From Trueperella sp. (GTDB lineage: Bacteria; Actinomycetota; Actinomycetes; Actinomycetales; Actinomycetaceae): a DNA stretch of 15,056 nt. The translations under genes and the position numbers were made by a program. Below are positions 1 to 7,316 of this stretch, in pieces (position 1 is the first letter of the stretch; every line of letters starts with the position of its first letter). The stretch covers positions 1 to 15,056 of the forward strand of contig JAAYGH010000238.1 of the NCBI GenBank assembly GCA_012727825.1, written 5' to 3'. Below the pieces are notes generated by a model, which had not been told where the DNA came from, did not search any database, and saw nothing but the letters and a program-made list of their open reading frames with translations.

Positions 1-225
1 ACCCGGGATGATGGCAAGTCCAAGAAGGAGAGCCGCGATTGCCGAGGTGAAGGGCCCAAAACTCACGTCGAGCGCGAGGATGGCCGCGAAGAACGCACCG
101 ATTGACGCCCACACGAGTGGCGGGCGCATATCCCACGACGGACGAGCAGGATTATCGCGGTCGAAAAGTAGATCAACCAGTGATTGGCCGCGGTGAGAGT
201 GAGGCCCCTGCGTGGACGGAGTCAT
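1..225 (-). CDS. Unrecognised membrane protein, N-terminal part (runs off left edge)
   Basis: An open frame on the minus strand begins with ATG at 225-223 and stays open for 75 codons to the window edge, so the C-terminus is missing. The first ~35 residues are hydrophilic (SHRGQSLVDLLFDRDNPARP). They are followed by two hydrophobic stretches, roughly residues 37-50 and 55-75, separated by a short DVSFGP turn, which is typical of a multi-pass membrane protein. No family could be named from this fragment. There is no clear Shine-Dalgarno sequence. A TATACA hexamer sits 9 nt upstream of the ATG (positions 235-240), so a leaderless or near-leaderless transcript is possible. It is transcribed divergently from the DUF47-pit operon. 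Confidence 0.7.
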   Translation of the reverse strand, partial: MTPSTQGPHSHRGQSLVDLLFDRDNPARPSWDMRPPLVWASIGAFFAAILALDVSFGPFTSAIAALLLGLAIIPG

Positions 226-360
226 AGCCAACAGTGTATATCCCCAAACTCCGGTATTAGGACTTTACCAGTGTTTTCGCTGATTGTGGCCCTCATAACG
301 CTGCTTTGGCAGACGTGCACCGCAATAGAACCGACTAGGAAAGCGTGCGAGAAACAGGGG

Positions 361-389
361 GTGACAATCAAAAAACCGTGCGTTAAACT
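361..389 (+). promoter_or_regulatory. Candidate housekeeping sigma promoter of a small RNA
   Basis: GTGACA at 361-366 (5 of 6 to TTGACA) and TAAACT at 384-389 (4 of 6 to TATAAT) are separated by 17 bp. Transcription would start near 396. The next strong signal downstream is an intrinsic terminator rather than a gene, which suggests a short non-coding transcript. Confidence 0.4.
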
Positions 390-395
390 TGAGGC

Positions 396-525
396 AAGAC
401 ACCGGATCGCGAAAGCCCCGGGCTCCAAATATATGCCGCTACGAGCGGCCTTCGCGCCGACAGGCGCTCTCGGGTTCGGTGTCGTAAACGTGAAGGGCCG
501 CACCTGAGGGTGCGGCCCTTTCTCA
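396..525 (+). ncRNA. Candidate structured small RNA, about 130 nt
   Basis: The transcript predicted from the promoter at 361-389 ends at the terminator hairpin 493-520. A closing stem pairs 398-406 (GACACCGGA) with 475-483 (TTCGGTGTC), 9 bp including one G-U that pairs only on the plus strand. Inside it, 408-413 (CGCGAA) pairs with 451-456 (TTCGCG), enclosing small hairpins 414-417/421-424 and 435-439/445-449 (GCCGC/GCGGC). A further helix 457-460/470-473 completes a branched fold. An alternative hairpin, GCGCC/GGCGC at 454-458/463-467, competes with part of it. SRP RNA, tmRNA, RNase P RNA and tRNA hallmarks were not found. The fold was drawn by hand and no homology is known. Confidence 0.4.
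493..520 (+). terminator. Intrinsic terminator
   Basis: There is a perfect 12-bp GC-rich stem, AAGGGCCGCACC (493-504) with GGTGCGGCCCTT (509-520), and a TGAG tetraloop. It is followed on the plus strand by TTCTC, running on from the T-rich end of the stem. The gene to its left points away, so the terminator must serve a plus-strand transcript that starts inside the intergenic region. Confidence 0.7.
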
Positions 526-697
526 TGTTCGGCGTACCACGATCGCAGGGCTTGCACGGCCGCCAGACGAGCGCGTCAGATGAGCGGGCTCACGCGTGGA
601 TGACTCAAAATATAGGGCTTCGTACCCGACATTGCCATTGTGTGACCAACTCGCCACATTATTCATATCCAACGCACGAAAACACCTTGGCACTTTT

Positions 698-737
698 GTT
701 AACTCTGCCGTAATCTAATCGTTGCCACCTGTTCATA
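698..737 (+). promoter_or_regulatory. PHO-box-like repeats and promoter of the DUF47-pit operon
   Basis: Heptamers spaced by 11 bp start at 698 (GTTAACT), 709 (CGTAATC), 720 (CGTTGCC) and 731 (GTTCATA). The first and last match the Streptomyces PhoP direct-repeat unit GTTCACC at 5 of 7 positions; the middle two are poor. A TCTAAT -10-like hexamer lies at 714-719 and TTGGCA at 687-692, but their 21-bp spacing is too long for an ordinary promoter, which would fit activator dependence. A leader of ~125 nt to the ATG at 852 follows. The assignment is an inference from pattern and gene function. Confidence 0.35.
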
Positions 738-851
738 CAGGGTCCAGCTCACTGGATAAGCGTGCTTACACGTCCGGGCAGATTCACAAACCACAGTTGC
801 ACATTTAGAAGCCATATCCATCGCACACACAGTTAGCGGAGACACAAGCGC

Positions 852-1481
852 ATGTCTAGTTTCTTCGGCCGTTTTAGCGGCCAACACGAAGTCCAGGCAC
901 TCCTCAATAAGCAAGCGTCACACCTCGTTCGAGCCGCCAAGACGCTGGCCAAGATGGTCAGCGCCGATTCGAAATCGCGGGCAGATCTCAACGTCACGCT
1001 TCACCAGATAGAAAACGAAGCCGACGTCGCCTCGCACCAGGTTCTCAAGGAGGTCGGCTCCCGCTTCGTCCTCCCCTACGACCGTGGCGACCTCATCCAC
1101 CTCACCTCTGAAATCGACGACTGCGTGGATGCAATCGATGAGGCTGGCGACAACCTCGTGCTCTACCGCATCGGTGAAGTCTCGCCCAAAGTGCACGAAA
1201 TTACCGACATCATCGTGCAGTGTGCCGAGCACGCCGTCGTCGCTGTTGCAAAGCTCAAGAAAATCGAACCGTCAATCCGCACGGAATGGCTCAACATCAA
1301 CAACCTTGAGAACCGCGCCGACGCCCTCTACCGCGAACTCATCGTCGATCTGTTTGCCTCCGATCGCACTCCGAAAGAACTCATCGCCTCCAAGATCACC
1401 CTCGACTCGTTCGAAGCCGCGGTTGATTCATTTGAGGAACTGGCCGCTGCCGTCGAGCTCCTCACACTGAAGGAGTCCTGA
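852..1481 (+). CDS. DUF47 family PhoU-like protein, partner of Pit
   Basis: The 209-residue, largely alpha-helical cytoplasmic protein belongs to the DUF47 (YkaA, PhoU-like) family, whose genes commonly precede PiT phosphate permeases. Members are thought to modulate the permease or bind metal as PhoU does. Two PhoU-type acidic motifs are visible, IENEAD (53-58) and LENRAD (152-157). They are separated by the conserved segment around RGDLIHLTSEIDDCVDAID (78-96). Length is normal for the family. ATG at 852 is preceded by GGAGA at 838-842, 9 nt upstream. The stop lies 4 nt before the pit start, so the two genes are co-transcribed and probably translationally coupled. The family assignment is firm; the regulatory role is inferred from context. 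Confidence 0.93.
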   Translation: MSSFFGRFSGQHEVQALLNKQASHLVRAAKTLAKMVSADSKSRADLNVTLHQIENEADVASHQVLKEVGSRFVLPYDRGDLIHLTSEIDDCVDAIDEAGDNLVLYRIGEVSPKVHEITDIIVQCAEHAVVAVAKLKKIEPSIRTEWLNINNLENRADALYRELIVDLFASDRTPKELIASKITLDSFEAAVDSFEELAAAVELLTLKES

Positions 1482-1485
1482 TTTC

Positions 1486-2490
1486 GTGGATCCGATTCTG
1501 ACGCTGGTCATTATCACCGTCGTGATCGCCCTCGTTTTTGATTACACGAACGGATTTCACGACGCCGCCAATGCCATTGCAACCTCGGTGGCAACTCGCG
1601 CCCTAACCCCGCGCGTCGCCCTTCTCATGGCTGCCGTCATGAACTTCATCGGCGCACTCCTCGGCACTGGGGTGGCAGAAACCATCGGCTCCGGCATTGT
1701 CGATGTGAGCGCTTCGGACGGCATGAATGGCCTCGTTGTGGTACTTGCCGGCCTCATCGGCGCCATTACCTGGAATCTCATTACGTGGTGGTTCGGGCTG
1801 CCGTCGTCGTCGTCGCATGCGCTCATCGGTGGCCTTGCAGGCGCTGGCCTCGCCGCCGCATTTACCGTTCATTGGGATGTCATCGGGACACGGGTTATTC
1901 TGCCGATGTTCATCTCGCCAGTCGTCGGTTTCACTCTCGCATTCCTACTGATGAAACTGCTCTTGCGGACCTTCAAAGACGCTCCGTACAGAAAGACGAT
2001 GCGGCGCTTCCGCGTCGCCCAGACGATCTCCGCCGCCGCCATGGCGCTCGGGCACGGTCTGCAGGACGCTCAAAAGACGATGGGCGTGATCGTGATCGCG
2101 CTCGTTGCAGGCGGCTACCACGAGGGCACGTCGATCCCCCTGTGGGTGAAGCTCGCCGCTGCCGCCGCTATTTCGGCTGGCACCTATGCCGGTGGCTGGC
2201 GCATCATGAAGACCCTCGGCACGAAGATTGTTGATCTCAACCCGGCTCAGGGCTTCGCCGCCGAAACCGTGGCGGCCGGTGTCCTGTACACCACGGCATT
2301 CGTGTTTGCTGCCCCGATCTCAACCACTCACACCATCACCTCGTCCGTGATGGGCGTTGGTTCGACGACGCGCCGCTCTGCCGTTCGTTGGAGTACCGCA
2401 GGCAACATCGTGGGCGCTTGGTTCATCACCCTCCCTGCTGCCGGTTCGATCGCTGCACTATTCGCCTTAGTGTTCTCTCAGTTCGCATAG
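1486..2490 (+). CDS. pit: PiT family inorganic phosphate permease
   Basis: This 334-residue integral membrane protein is a low-affinity, ion-coupled inorganic phosphate importer of the PiT family. The family's duplicated signature is present. The N-terminal half has GFHDAANAIATSVATRALTP (23-42) and LPSSSSHALIGGL (105-117). The C-terminal half has GHGLQDAQKTMG (189-200) and PISTTHTITSSVMGVG (277-292). About ten hydrophobic segments flank a short central hydrophilic loop (~161-178). The start codon is GTG, supported by AAGGAG at 1470-1475 and by the 4-nt gap after the DUF47 gene. It converges on the pst operon across a repeat-rich intergenic region. Substrate is phosphate by family and context, although some PiT proteins carry sulfate. 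Confidence 0.95.
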   Translation: MDPILTLVIITVVIALVFDYTNGFHDAANAIATSVATRALTPRVALLMAAVMNFIGALLGTGVAETIGSGIVDVSASDGMNGLVVVLAGLIGAITWNLITWWFGLPSSSSHALIGGLAGAGLAAAFTVHWDVIGTRVILPMFISPVVGFTLAFLLMKLLLRTFKDAPYRKTMRRFRVAQTISAAAMALGHGLQDAQKTMGVIVIALVAGGYHEGTSIPLWVKLAAAAAISAGTYAGGWRIMKTLGTKIVDLNPAQGFAAETVAAGVLYTTAFVFAAPISTTHTITSSVMGVGSTTRRSAVRWSTAGNIVGAWFITLPAAGSIAALFALVFSQFA

Positions 2491-2641
2491 GGCGCGCGGC
2501 AGGTTAATCTGGCCCCTACACGGGGTGGCTCGACGGCGCCCTCATTGGCACTGTTCACACCATCCCTCGGCGTCCCATGGCCCCTGCGTCCATCACATGG
2601 CACCACGCCTTTACATTGCACCACGCCTCCACGCCTCCACG

Positions 2642-2799
2642 CCATCCCTCGCCTCCACACGGCACCTACCTGCATCATAAGGCACCTTAAAGCAGTATTT
2701 AAGTGCCGTGTGATGCGCGAAGGCCCCTTCCGAGGGTTGAACAGCGAGCACCACGCCTCGCGACGCACGAACAGCTCGCACCACCCACGAGATAGCGGG
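2642..2799. repeat. 158-bp direct repeat, copy 1
   Basis: It differs from copy 2 (2808-2965) at 7 positions (about 96% identity), with an 8-bp spacer between copies. It contains a long hairpin at 2672-2716: GCATCATA with TGTGATGC, an A-G mismatch, GGCA with TGCC, a bulged C, and CTTAAA with TTTAAG around a 6-nt loop. The outer arms CACACGGCAC and GTGCCGTGTG form an alternative pairing. Confidence 0.9.
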
Positions 2800-2807
2800 A
2801 CAACACA

Positions 2808-2965
2808 CCATCCCTCACCTCCACACGGCACCTACCTGCATCACAAGGCACCTTAAAGCGGTATTTAAGTGCCGTGTGATGCGCGAAGGCCCCTTGCGAG
2901 GGTTGAACAGCGAGCAACACGCCTCGCGACGCACGAACAGCTCGCACCATCCACGAGAAAGCGGG
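2808..2965. repeat. 158-bp direct repeat, copy 2
   Basis: This is the second copy, 166 bp after the first. Its hairpin is at 2838-2882. Compared with copy 1, a U-G pair becomes C-G in the stem and the other hairpin difference falls in the loop, so the fold is kept on the plus strand. The right end of this copy runs into the left arm of the pst terminator (2960-2990). Confidence 0.9.
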
Positions 2966-2990
2966 GCTCCCCCGTAAGGTGAGCCCCGCT
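2960..2990 (-). terminator. Intrinsic terminator of the pst operon
   Basis: There is a perfect 10-bp stem, AGCGGGGCTC (2960-2969) with GAGCCCCGCT (2981-2990), and an 11-nt loop, lying 20 nt after the pstB stop. On the minus strand it is followed by TTTCTCG, a modest U-tract. It may also stop pit transcripts coming from the other side. Confidence 0.7.
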
Positions 2991-3010
2991 ATTCCGCGTA
3001 CGCGCGTGGA

Positions 3011-3790
3011 TCAGCCGAAGCGCCCGGAGACGTAATCCTCGGTCTCTTGATGCGTAGGGTTGGAAAAGATCTTCTCAGTCTGATCAAACTCAATAAGGTG
3101 GCCGGGTTTGCCGGTCCCTTCGATGTTGAAGAAGCCGGTCTTTTGCGAGACGCGGGCCGCTTGCTGCATATTGTGCGTGACGATCACGATCGTGTAGTCC
3201 TGCTGCAGTTCCTGCATGAGATCCTCGATCGCAAGAGTCGAGATTGGGTCGAGCGCAGAACATGGCTCGTCCATCAACAGCACTTCAGGCTTGACTGCGA
3301 TCGCCCGTGCGATGCACAGGCGCTGCTGCTGGCCACCAGACAGCGAAGAACCTGGGCGCTCCAGACGATCCTTCACTTCCTCCCAGAGGTTCGCGCCACG
3401 CAGCGACTCTTCGACGATCTGCTCGCCGTCCGACTTGGACAGGTTGCGATTGTTGAGCTTCATGCCGGCAAGAACGTTGTCGGCAATCGACATCGTCGGG
3501 AATGGATTCGCGCGCTGGAACACCATTCCAACGTGCTGACGAACCCGGACGGGATCGACCCCCTCCTCGTAAATATCTTGGCCATCGATATCCACGCTGC
3601 CCTTGACGTGCGCACCCGGAATAACTTCGTGCATGCGGTTCAGCGAACGCAAGAAGGTCGACTTGCCACAGCCCGACGGCCCAATGAGAGCCGTGATCGA
3701 ACGTGGAGCGATGTCAACGGTCACACCTTCTACTGCGAGGAAGTCACCGTAGTAAATACTGAGGTCTTTGACCTTAACGCCTTCAGACAT
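3011..3790 (-). CDS. pstB: Phosphate ABC transporter ATP-binding protein PstB
   Basis: This is the ATPase subunit that powers high-affinity phosphate import through PstC-PstA. All ABC motifs are intact: Walker [10 protein letters not shown] (37-45), Q-loop Gln92, signature LSGGQ (150-154), Walker B VLLMDEP (170-176) and H-loop His206. PstB-typical segments such as [10 protein letters not shown] and the [15 protein letters not shown] region support the specific call. At 259 residues the length is normal. ATG at 3790 has AAAGGAA just upstream. It is the last gene of pstSCAB and is followed by a terminator. No phoU gene follows, unlike in many pst operons. Confidence 0.97.
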   Translation of the reverse strand: MSEGVKVKDLSIYYGDFLAVEGVTVDIAPRSITALIGPSGCGKSTFLRSLNRMHEVIPGAHVKGSVDIDGQDIYEEGVDPVRVRQHVGMVFQRANPFPTMSIADNVLAGMKLNNRNLSKSDGEQIVEESLRGANLWEEVKDRLERPGSSLSGGQQQRLCIARAIAVKPEVLLMDEPCSALDPISTLAIEDLMQELQQDYTIVIVTHNMQQAARVSQKTGFFNIEGTGKPGHLIEFDQTEKIFSNPTHQETEDYVSGRFG

Positions 3791-3821
3791 TGAGATTCCT
3801 TTCTTGAGGCTCTCACCTCGT

Positions 3822-3835
3822 GCGGCCTCAGCCGC
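3822..3835 (-). other. Small hairpin between pstA and pstB
   Basis: The 57-nt gap between pstA and pstB contains GCGGC/GCCGC (3822-3826 with 3831-3835) around a 4-nt loop. There is no T-run. It may affect mRNA processing or stability between the two cistrons; this is weakly supported. Confidence 0.3.
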
Positions 3836-3847
3836 GTTCCCCGTGGG

Positions 3848-4915
3848 TTACTTCTCGCCCTTCGGGGCGAATCGATTGGCAATGAAACGAGCCAGTAGGT
3901 TCAGAAGTAGAACGATGAGGATGAGCAGAAGGGCTCCGGCCCATGCCTCAGCAGAATTTCCGGACTTGTACTGGTTGTAGACGTAAACGGGCAACGTATA
4001 CATCTGATTCTGGAAAATGTTGTAGTTGTAGAAGTCGGTCGTACCTGCGGTAATCATCAGCGGAGCTGACTCGCCAATGATTCGTGCAGTCGCGATGAAC
4101 ACGCCGGAAATAATGCCCGAGACGGCCGCTCGGAGTACCACACGGACGATCGTGCCTGCCTTGGTAACTCCGAGAGCATAAGACGCTTCACGAAGTTCAT
4201 TAGGTACAAGGCGCAACATCTCTTCTGTATTCCTGACCACGATCGGCGTCATGAGAACCACGAGTGCGATGGCACCGGCGAATCCATTCTTGAACTGCGC
4301 CTCGCCGAACAGTGCCTGATTGATCATCGGAATCATGGCGGCCGCGAACAGACCGGCAACGATCGACGGAATGCCCGTCATGATATCCACCATGAAGGTG
4401 ATGACCGTTGCCAGCTTTCCCTTGCCGTACTCGACGAGATAGACAGCTGTGAGGATTCCCAGGGGTACGGCGATGAGCGCAGCCATGCCCGTGATTAAAA
4501 GCGTGCCGACGACGGCGTGCCCGGCTCCCGTCACCGCGTCCGGATTGGACTGGCCAAACGTCGTCGCCGTGAAAAATCCGCCGGCGGACATACGGGACCA
4601 GCCCTGAACGAGCACCGTCCACAAGAGTGAGACTAGAGGAATGATCGCCGCGATGAAGGTTCCGCTGATGACCGAGGTCAGCAGCCGGTCGGTTCCATAG
4701 CGCCGGCCTTCCACCATAAAGCCGAAGAAAATGACGACCAGGAAGTAGACCGCGAGGAACGCCAAGACGCCGGCAACTCCACTATCCGCAAGCCGCGAAA
4801 CGAGAAATCCAATGACCAACGATGCCAAGATCGAGGCACCGTTGAACCACTTGGGCAAGTACTTTTGAGTGCCCCCGCCAATTCCGTTAGGGGACTTAAC
4901 TGTTGCAACACTCAT
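3848..4915 (-). CDS. pstA: Phosphate ABC transporter permease PstA
   Basis: One of the two membrane subunits of the high-affinity phosphate importer, 355 residues. After a short hydrophilic N-terminus there are two or three hydrophobic segments (~27-100) before the conserved six-helix permease domain. The coupling (EAA) motif that contacts PstB is at ~239-264 (ELREASYALGVTKAGTIVRV). The region ARIIGESAPLMITAG (277-291) is characteristic of PstA. The extra N-terminal helices make it longer than enteric PstA, as is usual in actinobacteria. The start ATG overlaps the pstC stop (ATGA, 4912-4915), indicating translational coupling, and AGGAG lies 7 nt upstream. Confidence 0.96.
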   Translation of the reverse strand: MSVATVKSPNGIGGGTQKYLPKWFNGASILASLVIGFLVSRLADSGVAGVLAFLAVYFLVVIFFGFMVEGRRYGTDRLLTSVISGTFIAAIIPLVSLLWTVLVQGWSRMSAGGFFTATTFGQSNPDAVTGAGHAVVGTLLITGMAALIAVPLGILTAVYLVEYGKGKLATVITFMVDIMTGIPSIVAGLFAAAMIPMINQALFGEAQFKNGFAGAIALVVLMTPIVVRNTEEMLRLVPNELREASYALGVTKAGTIVRVVLRAAVSGIISGVFIATARIIGESAPLMITAGTTDFYNYNIFQNQMYTLPVYVYNQYKSGNSAEAWAGALLLILIVLLLNLLARFIANRFAPKGEK

Positions 4916-6063
4916 GCGTTTGCTCCTGAGAACTCTGCGTAACGGGCAACGATCGACCGAGCGATGAAGTTAACCACGAACGTGATGACGAACAGAATGA
5001 GGCCAAGCGCGATCAAGAAATCAGACTCGATGCCGGATGCCTCAGGGAATCTCAGTGCGATCTGCGAGGCGATCGTCGAGTGTTGCCCCGGACTCATCAG
5101 GTTGAAGTTGACCATCAATCCCGGAGAGAGAACCATGAGCAGCGCCATTGTTTCACCGAGAGCTCGACCAAGTCCGAGCATCGACGCCGAGACGATCCCC
5201 GAGCGCCCGTGCGGTAGTACGACCATCTTGATCATTTCCCAGCGAGTTGCGCCGAGTGCGAGCGATGCTTCTTCCTGCAGGCGCGGAGTCTGGAGGAACA
5301 CCTCCCGTGTGAGCGAGGTGATGATCGGAAGAATCATGATGGCAAGAATGATGCCACCCATGAGGATGTTACGGCCGGGCGGTACGAAAGCAGCCGCTTC
5401 CGGGCCTAGCGGCCACCATTCCCAATTCGCTGCGGCGTAACTAAAGCCAGGCAGGCCTCCGTTCCATACTTGCTCTCCGTTTTCGAGCTTTTCTGGTGTG
5501 CCAGAGATCCACTCCAAGATGGGGGTCAAGAAGGATGAGAACCACGTGAAGATCGGACGCATGATCGGCTCCAGCGTCCACATGCCCCACAGGCCGAACA
5601 CGACAGAGGGAATCGCTGCCAGCAGATCGATGACGTAGCCAAAGGCCGATGCGAGTTTGCGTGGTGTGTAGTGCGAAATAAATAGCGCAATTCCTACGGC
5701 GAATGGCACCGCGATGATGAGTGCGATGACGGACGCTAACAAGGTGCCGAATATGGTCACACCGGCGAACTGCCAGAAGGTCATGCCCCGCGCGAATCCG
5801 ATGCGCTCCGCTAGTTCTTCGCCGGGTGTGACGAGGATATTGCCCGAGGAAAGCAACAGGAAAGTAAAGACGGATGCAAGAAGAACAAGAATCGAAATTC
5901 CAGCCACTGTGGAAACGCCGCCGAAAAGCTTGTCGCCGGTCCGTTTACCACCGGAGCCAGGCTTTAGACTGGCTCGACGCTGGTCTGTGGTCGGCGTGTC
6001 CGTCGGAGGGGTCTCCGGCACCTCTGCCACCTTCACGTCGGTAGAGCTGTCAACGTTTGTCAC
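4912..6063 (-). CDS. pstC: Phosphate ABC transporter permease PstC
   Basis: Second membrane subunit of the phosphate importer, 383 residues. Residues 1-45 are hydrophilic and Thr/Pro-rich, presumably cytoplasmic, before the first membrane segment (~49-72). The EAA coupling loop is at ~263-284 (QEEASLALGATRWEMIKMVV), followed by GLGRALGETMALLMV (297-311), a PstC hallmark. A ~65-residue insertion (about 168-232), rich in Trp, Gly and Pro, separates two membrane segments and probably faces outside. The start is GTG at 6063, chosen because GGAG (6070-6073) lies 6 nt upstream; the nearby ATG is out of frame. It sits 72 nt after pstS and overlaps pstA by 4 bp. Confidence 0.96.
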   Translation of the reverse strand: MTNVDSSTDVKVAEVPETPPTDTPTTDQRRASLKPGSGGKRTGDKLFGGVSTVAGISILVLLASVFTFLLLSSGNILVTPGEELAERIGFARGMTFWQFAGVTIFGTLLASVIALIIAVPFAVGIALFISHYTPRKLASAFGYVIDLLAAIPSVVFGLWGMWTLEPIMRPIFTWFSSFLTPILEWISGTPEKLENGEQVWNGGLPGFSYAAANWEWWPLGPEAAAFVPPGRNILMGGIILAIMILPIITSLTREVFLQTPRLQEEASLALGATRWEMIKMVVLPHGRSGIVSASMLGLGRALGETMALLMVLSPGLMVNFNLMSPGQHSTIASQIALRFPEASGIESDFLIALGLILFVITFVVNFIARSIVARYAEFSGANA

Positions 6064-6082
6064 GTCATACTCCGATCATGTA

Positions 6083-6124
6083 CGTGGCTGCGGGCCAGCC
6101 TGTGTTGGCTGGCCCGCATTCACG
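6083..6124 (-). promoter_or_regulatory. Strong intercistronic hairpin between pstS and pstC
   Basis: There is a perfect 11-bp stem, GCGGGCCAGCC (6090-6100) with GGCTGGCCCGC (6107-6117), and a 6-nt loop. A further CGTG/CACG pair at 6083-6086/6121-6124 extends it across a 3x3 internal loop. No U-tract follows on the minus strand. Such a structure could protect the pstS message from 3' decay or partly attenuate reading into pstC, giving more binding protein than permease. Confidence 0.6.
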
Positions 6125-6135
6125 TGAGTTGTCAC

Positions 6136-7254
6136 TTAGTTGGTCTGAATCTGTTCGATCGCAGCCATTGCCTGGTCGCGAAGATCGTCCGAGATCGGGG
6201 CGTTACCACCATTTGCTGCTGCTGCAGCGTCCTGGCCCTCTGCGGAAGCCATGTAGGTGAAGTATTCCTTAACGATTTCTGCGGTGTTTGCATCATCATA
6301 CTCGGTGCAAGCAACCAAGTACGAAATCAGAACGATCGGGTAGGCATCCTCGACGGAGCCATCGCGCTGGAGATCAACGGTCAGGATACGGTCGGTTGCG
6401 TGCTCGGTAGGAGCCGAGTTATCGACGATCCTTGCCGCAGCTTCGGGTGAGTACTCGAGGAATTCGCCTGCAACTTCGACTGCCACGGTACCGAGGTCGC
6501 CAATCTGCGACGCATCAGCGTAGGTGATAGCACCAGGGGTCGAGTTCACGAGGTTGACAACGCCTGCGGTCTGCTCAGCAGACTGCGTGCCCGTTACCGG
6601 CCAGGTGTCAGATGGCTCATACGTCCACAGGTCCGAAGCCTCAGCGAGATACTGCTGGAAGTTTTCGGTGGTGCCGGAATCATCGGCGCGGTTAACCGGA
6701 ATGATTGGGAGTGCCGGAAGTTCGATGTCTGCGTTCAGATCGGCAATAGCCGGGTCATTCCACTCGGCGATGTCGCCGTTGAATACCTGTGCGATAACGT
6801 CAGCGGACATATTGACATTGTCAATTCCGTCAAGGTTGAACGCGATTGCGATCGGGGAGATGTAGAGGGGAAGTTCGATGGGCTCTGAGCCACAACGCTC
6901 GGTGGCGAGATTGATCTCTTCTTCATCGAGCATCGAATCGGTGCCGGTGTAGTGAACTTCGCCAGCAATGAACTGGTCGCGTCCAGTACCCGAACCGGTC
7001 GAATCGTAGTTCACGATGGCACCGGACTGCGCCGTAAAGTTATCACGCCATGCCTGCTGTGCGTTTACCTGTGCGGACGCACCAGAACCATTGATGGTTC
7101 CCTGAAGGTCTCCACCCTCTGCGTCGCCAGTATCCGTCGTGGTGGTATCTGTTGTGGTGTCGTCGCCACCGTTATCATCCGAGCATGCGGCTAGGCCGAG
7201 TGCAAGCGTCAAAGCTGCGATTCCGGCAATTCCGCGGTTACGTGCAATCTTCAC
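6136..7254 (-). CDS. pstS: Phosphate-binding lipoprotein PstS
   Basis: This extracytoplasmic, lipid-anchored receptor captures phosphate and delivers it to PstCA. A 23-residue signal peptide (KIARNR, then a hydrophobic core) ends in the lipobox LAAC, with the lipidated Cys at 24. A Thr/Asp/Gly-rich flexible linker follows to about residue 52. Phosphate-contact motifs GSGAS and STGSGTGRDQF are present, as is the TGTDS segment. The start is GTG at 7254 (372 residues). An upstream in-frame ATG would add 26 residues with no signal-peptide character, whereas GTG has AAGGA 9 nt upstream. It is the first gene of the operon. Confidence 0.96.
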   Translation of the reverse strand: MKIARNRGIAGIAALTLALGLAACSDDNGGDDTTTDTTTTDTGDAEGGDLQGTINGSGASAQVNAQQAWRDNFTAQSGAIVNYDSTGSGTGRDQFIAGEVHYTGTDSMLDEEEINLATERCGSEPIELPLYISPIAIAFNLDGIDNVNMSADVIAQVFNGDIAEWNDPAIADLNADIELPALPIIPVNRADDSGTTENFQQYLAEASDLWTYEPSDTWPVTGTQSAEQTAGVVNLVNSTPGAITYADASQIGDLGTVAVEVAGEFLEYSPEAAARIVDNSAPTEHATDRILTVDLQRDGSVEDAYPIVLISYLVACTEYDDANTAEIVKEYFTYMASAEGQDAAAAANGGNAPISDDLRDQAMAAIEQIQTN

Positions 7255-7316
7255 AGTTTTCCATCCTTCTAGATGTTGGATTCGTAAGAGGTTGAAAACC
7301 CCTTGCCATGTCCAAG

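Larger units (their letters stand above)
226..851. other. Divergent intergenic region, 626 bp, no protein gene
   Basis: No frame here has a good ribosome binding site, recognisable protein or plausible composition. The left part (361-525) carries a promoter-like pair, a foldable segment and a strong intrinsic terminator, listed separately. The right part (about 680-851) holds the promoter and ~125-nt leader of the DUF47-pit operon. Nothing recognisable was seen in 530-680. Confidence 0.7.
2491..3010. other. Convergent intergenic region with repeats, 520 bp
   Basis: This lies between the ends of pit (+) and pstB (-). From left to right it holds a short CCCC-tacac-GGGG hairpin with no T-run, a low-complexity C-rich stretch (about 2600-2660, including CCTCCACG units), two 158-bp direct repeats and the pstB terminator. 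The nonamer CCATCCCTC occurs three times, at 2560, 2642 and 2808. No credible gene is present. Confidence 0.75.

Noticed and set aside
396..525. Signal recognition particle RNA, tmRNA or RNase P RNA
   Set aside because: The conserved domain IV GGAAGCAG-type loop, the tRNA-like ends and the RNase P core motifs are all absent.
184..557. Open frames of 107 (+) and 111 (-) codons in the first intergenic region
   Set aside because: They overlap each other and the terminator stem at 493-520, have no credible ribosome binding site and show no recognisable protein character.
2478..2950. Several minus- and plus-strand frames over the 158-bp repeats, with near-identical peptides
   Set aside because: The similarity comes from the DNA repeat. 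The period shifts the frame between copies and most differences change amino acids, so there is no coding selection.
3047..3793. A 248-codon plus-strand frame opposite pstB
   Set aside because: It is antisense to a fully intact ABC ATPase gene and has no ribosome binding site or family resemblance.
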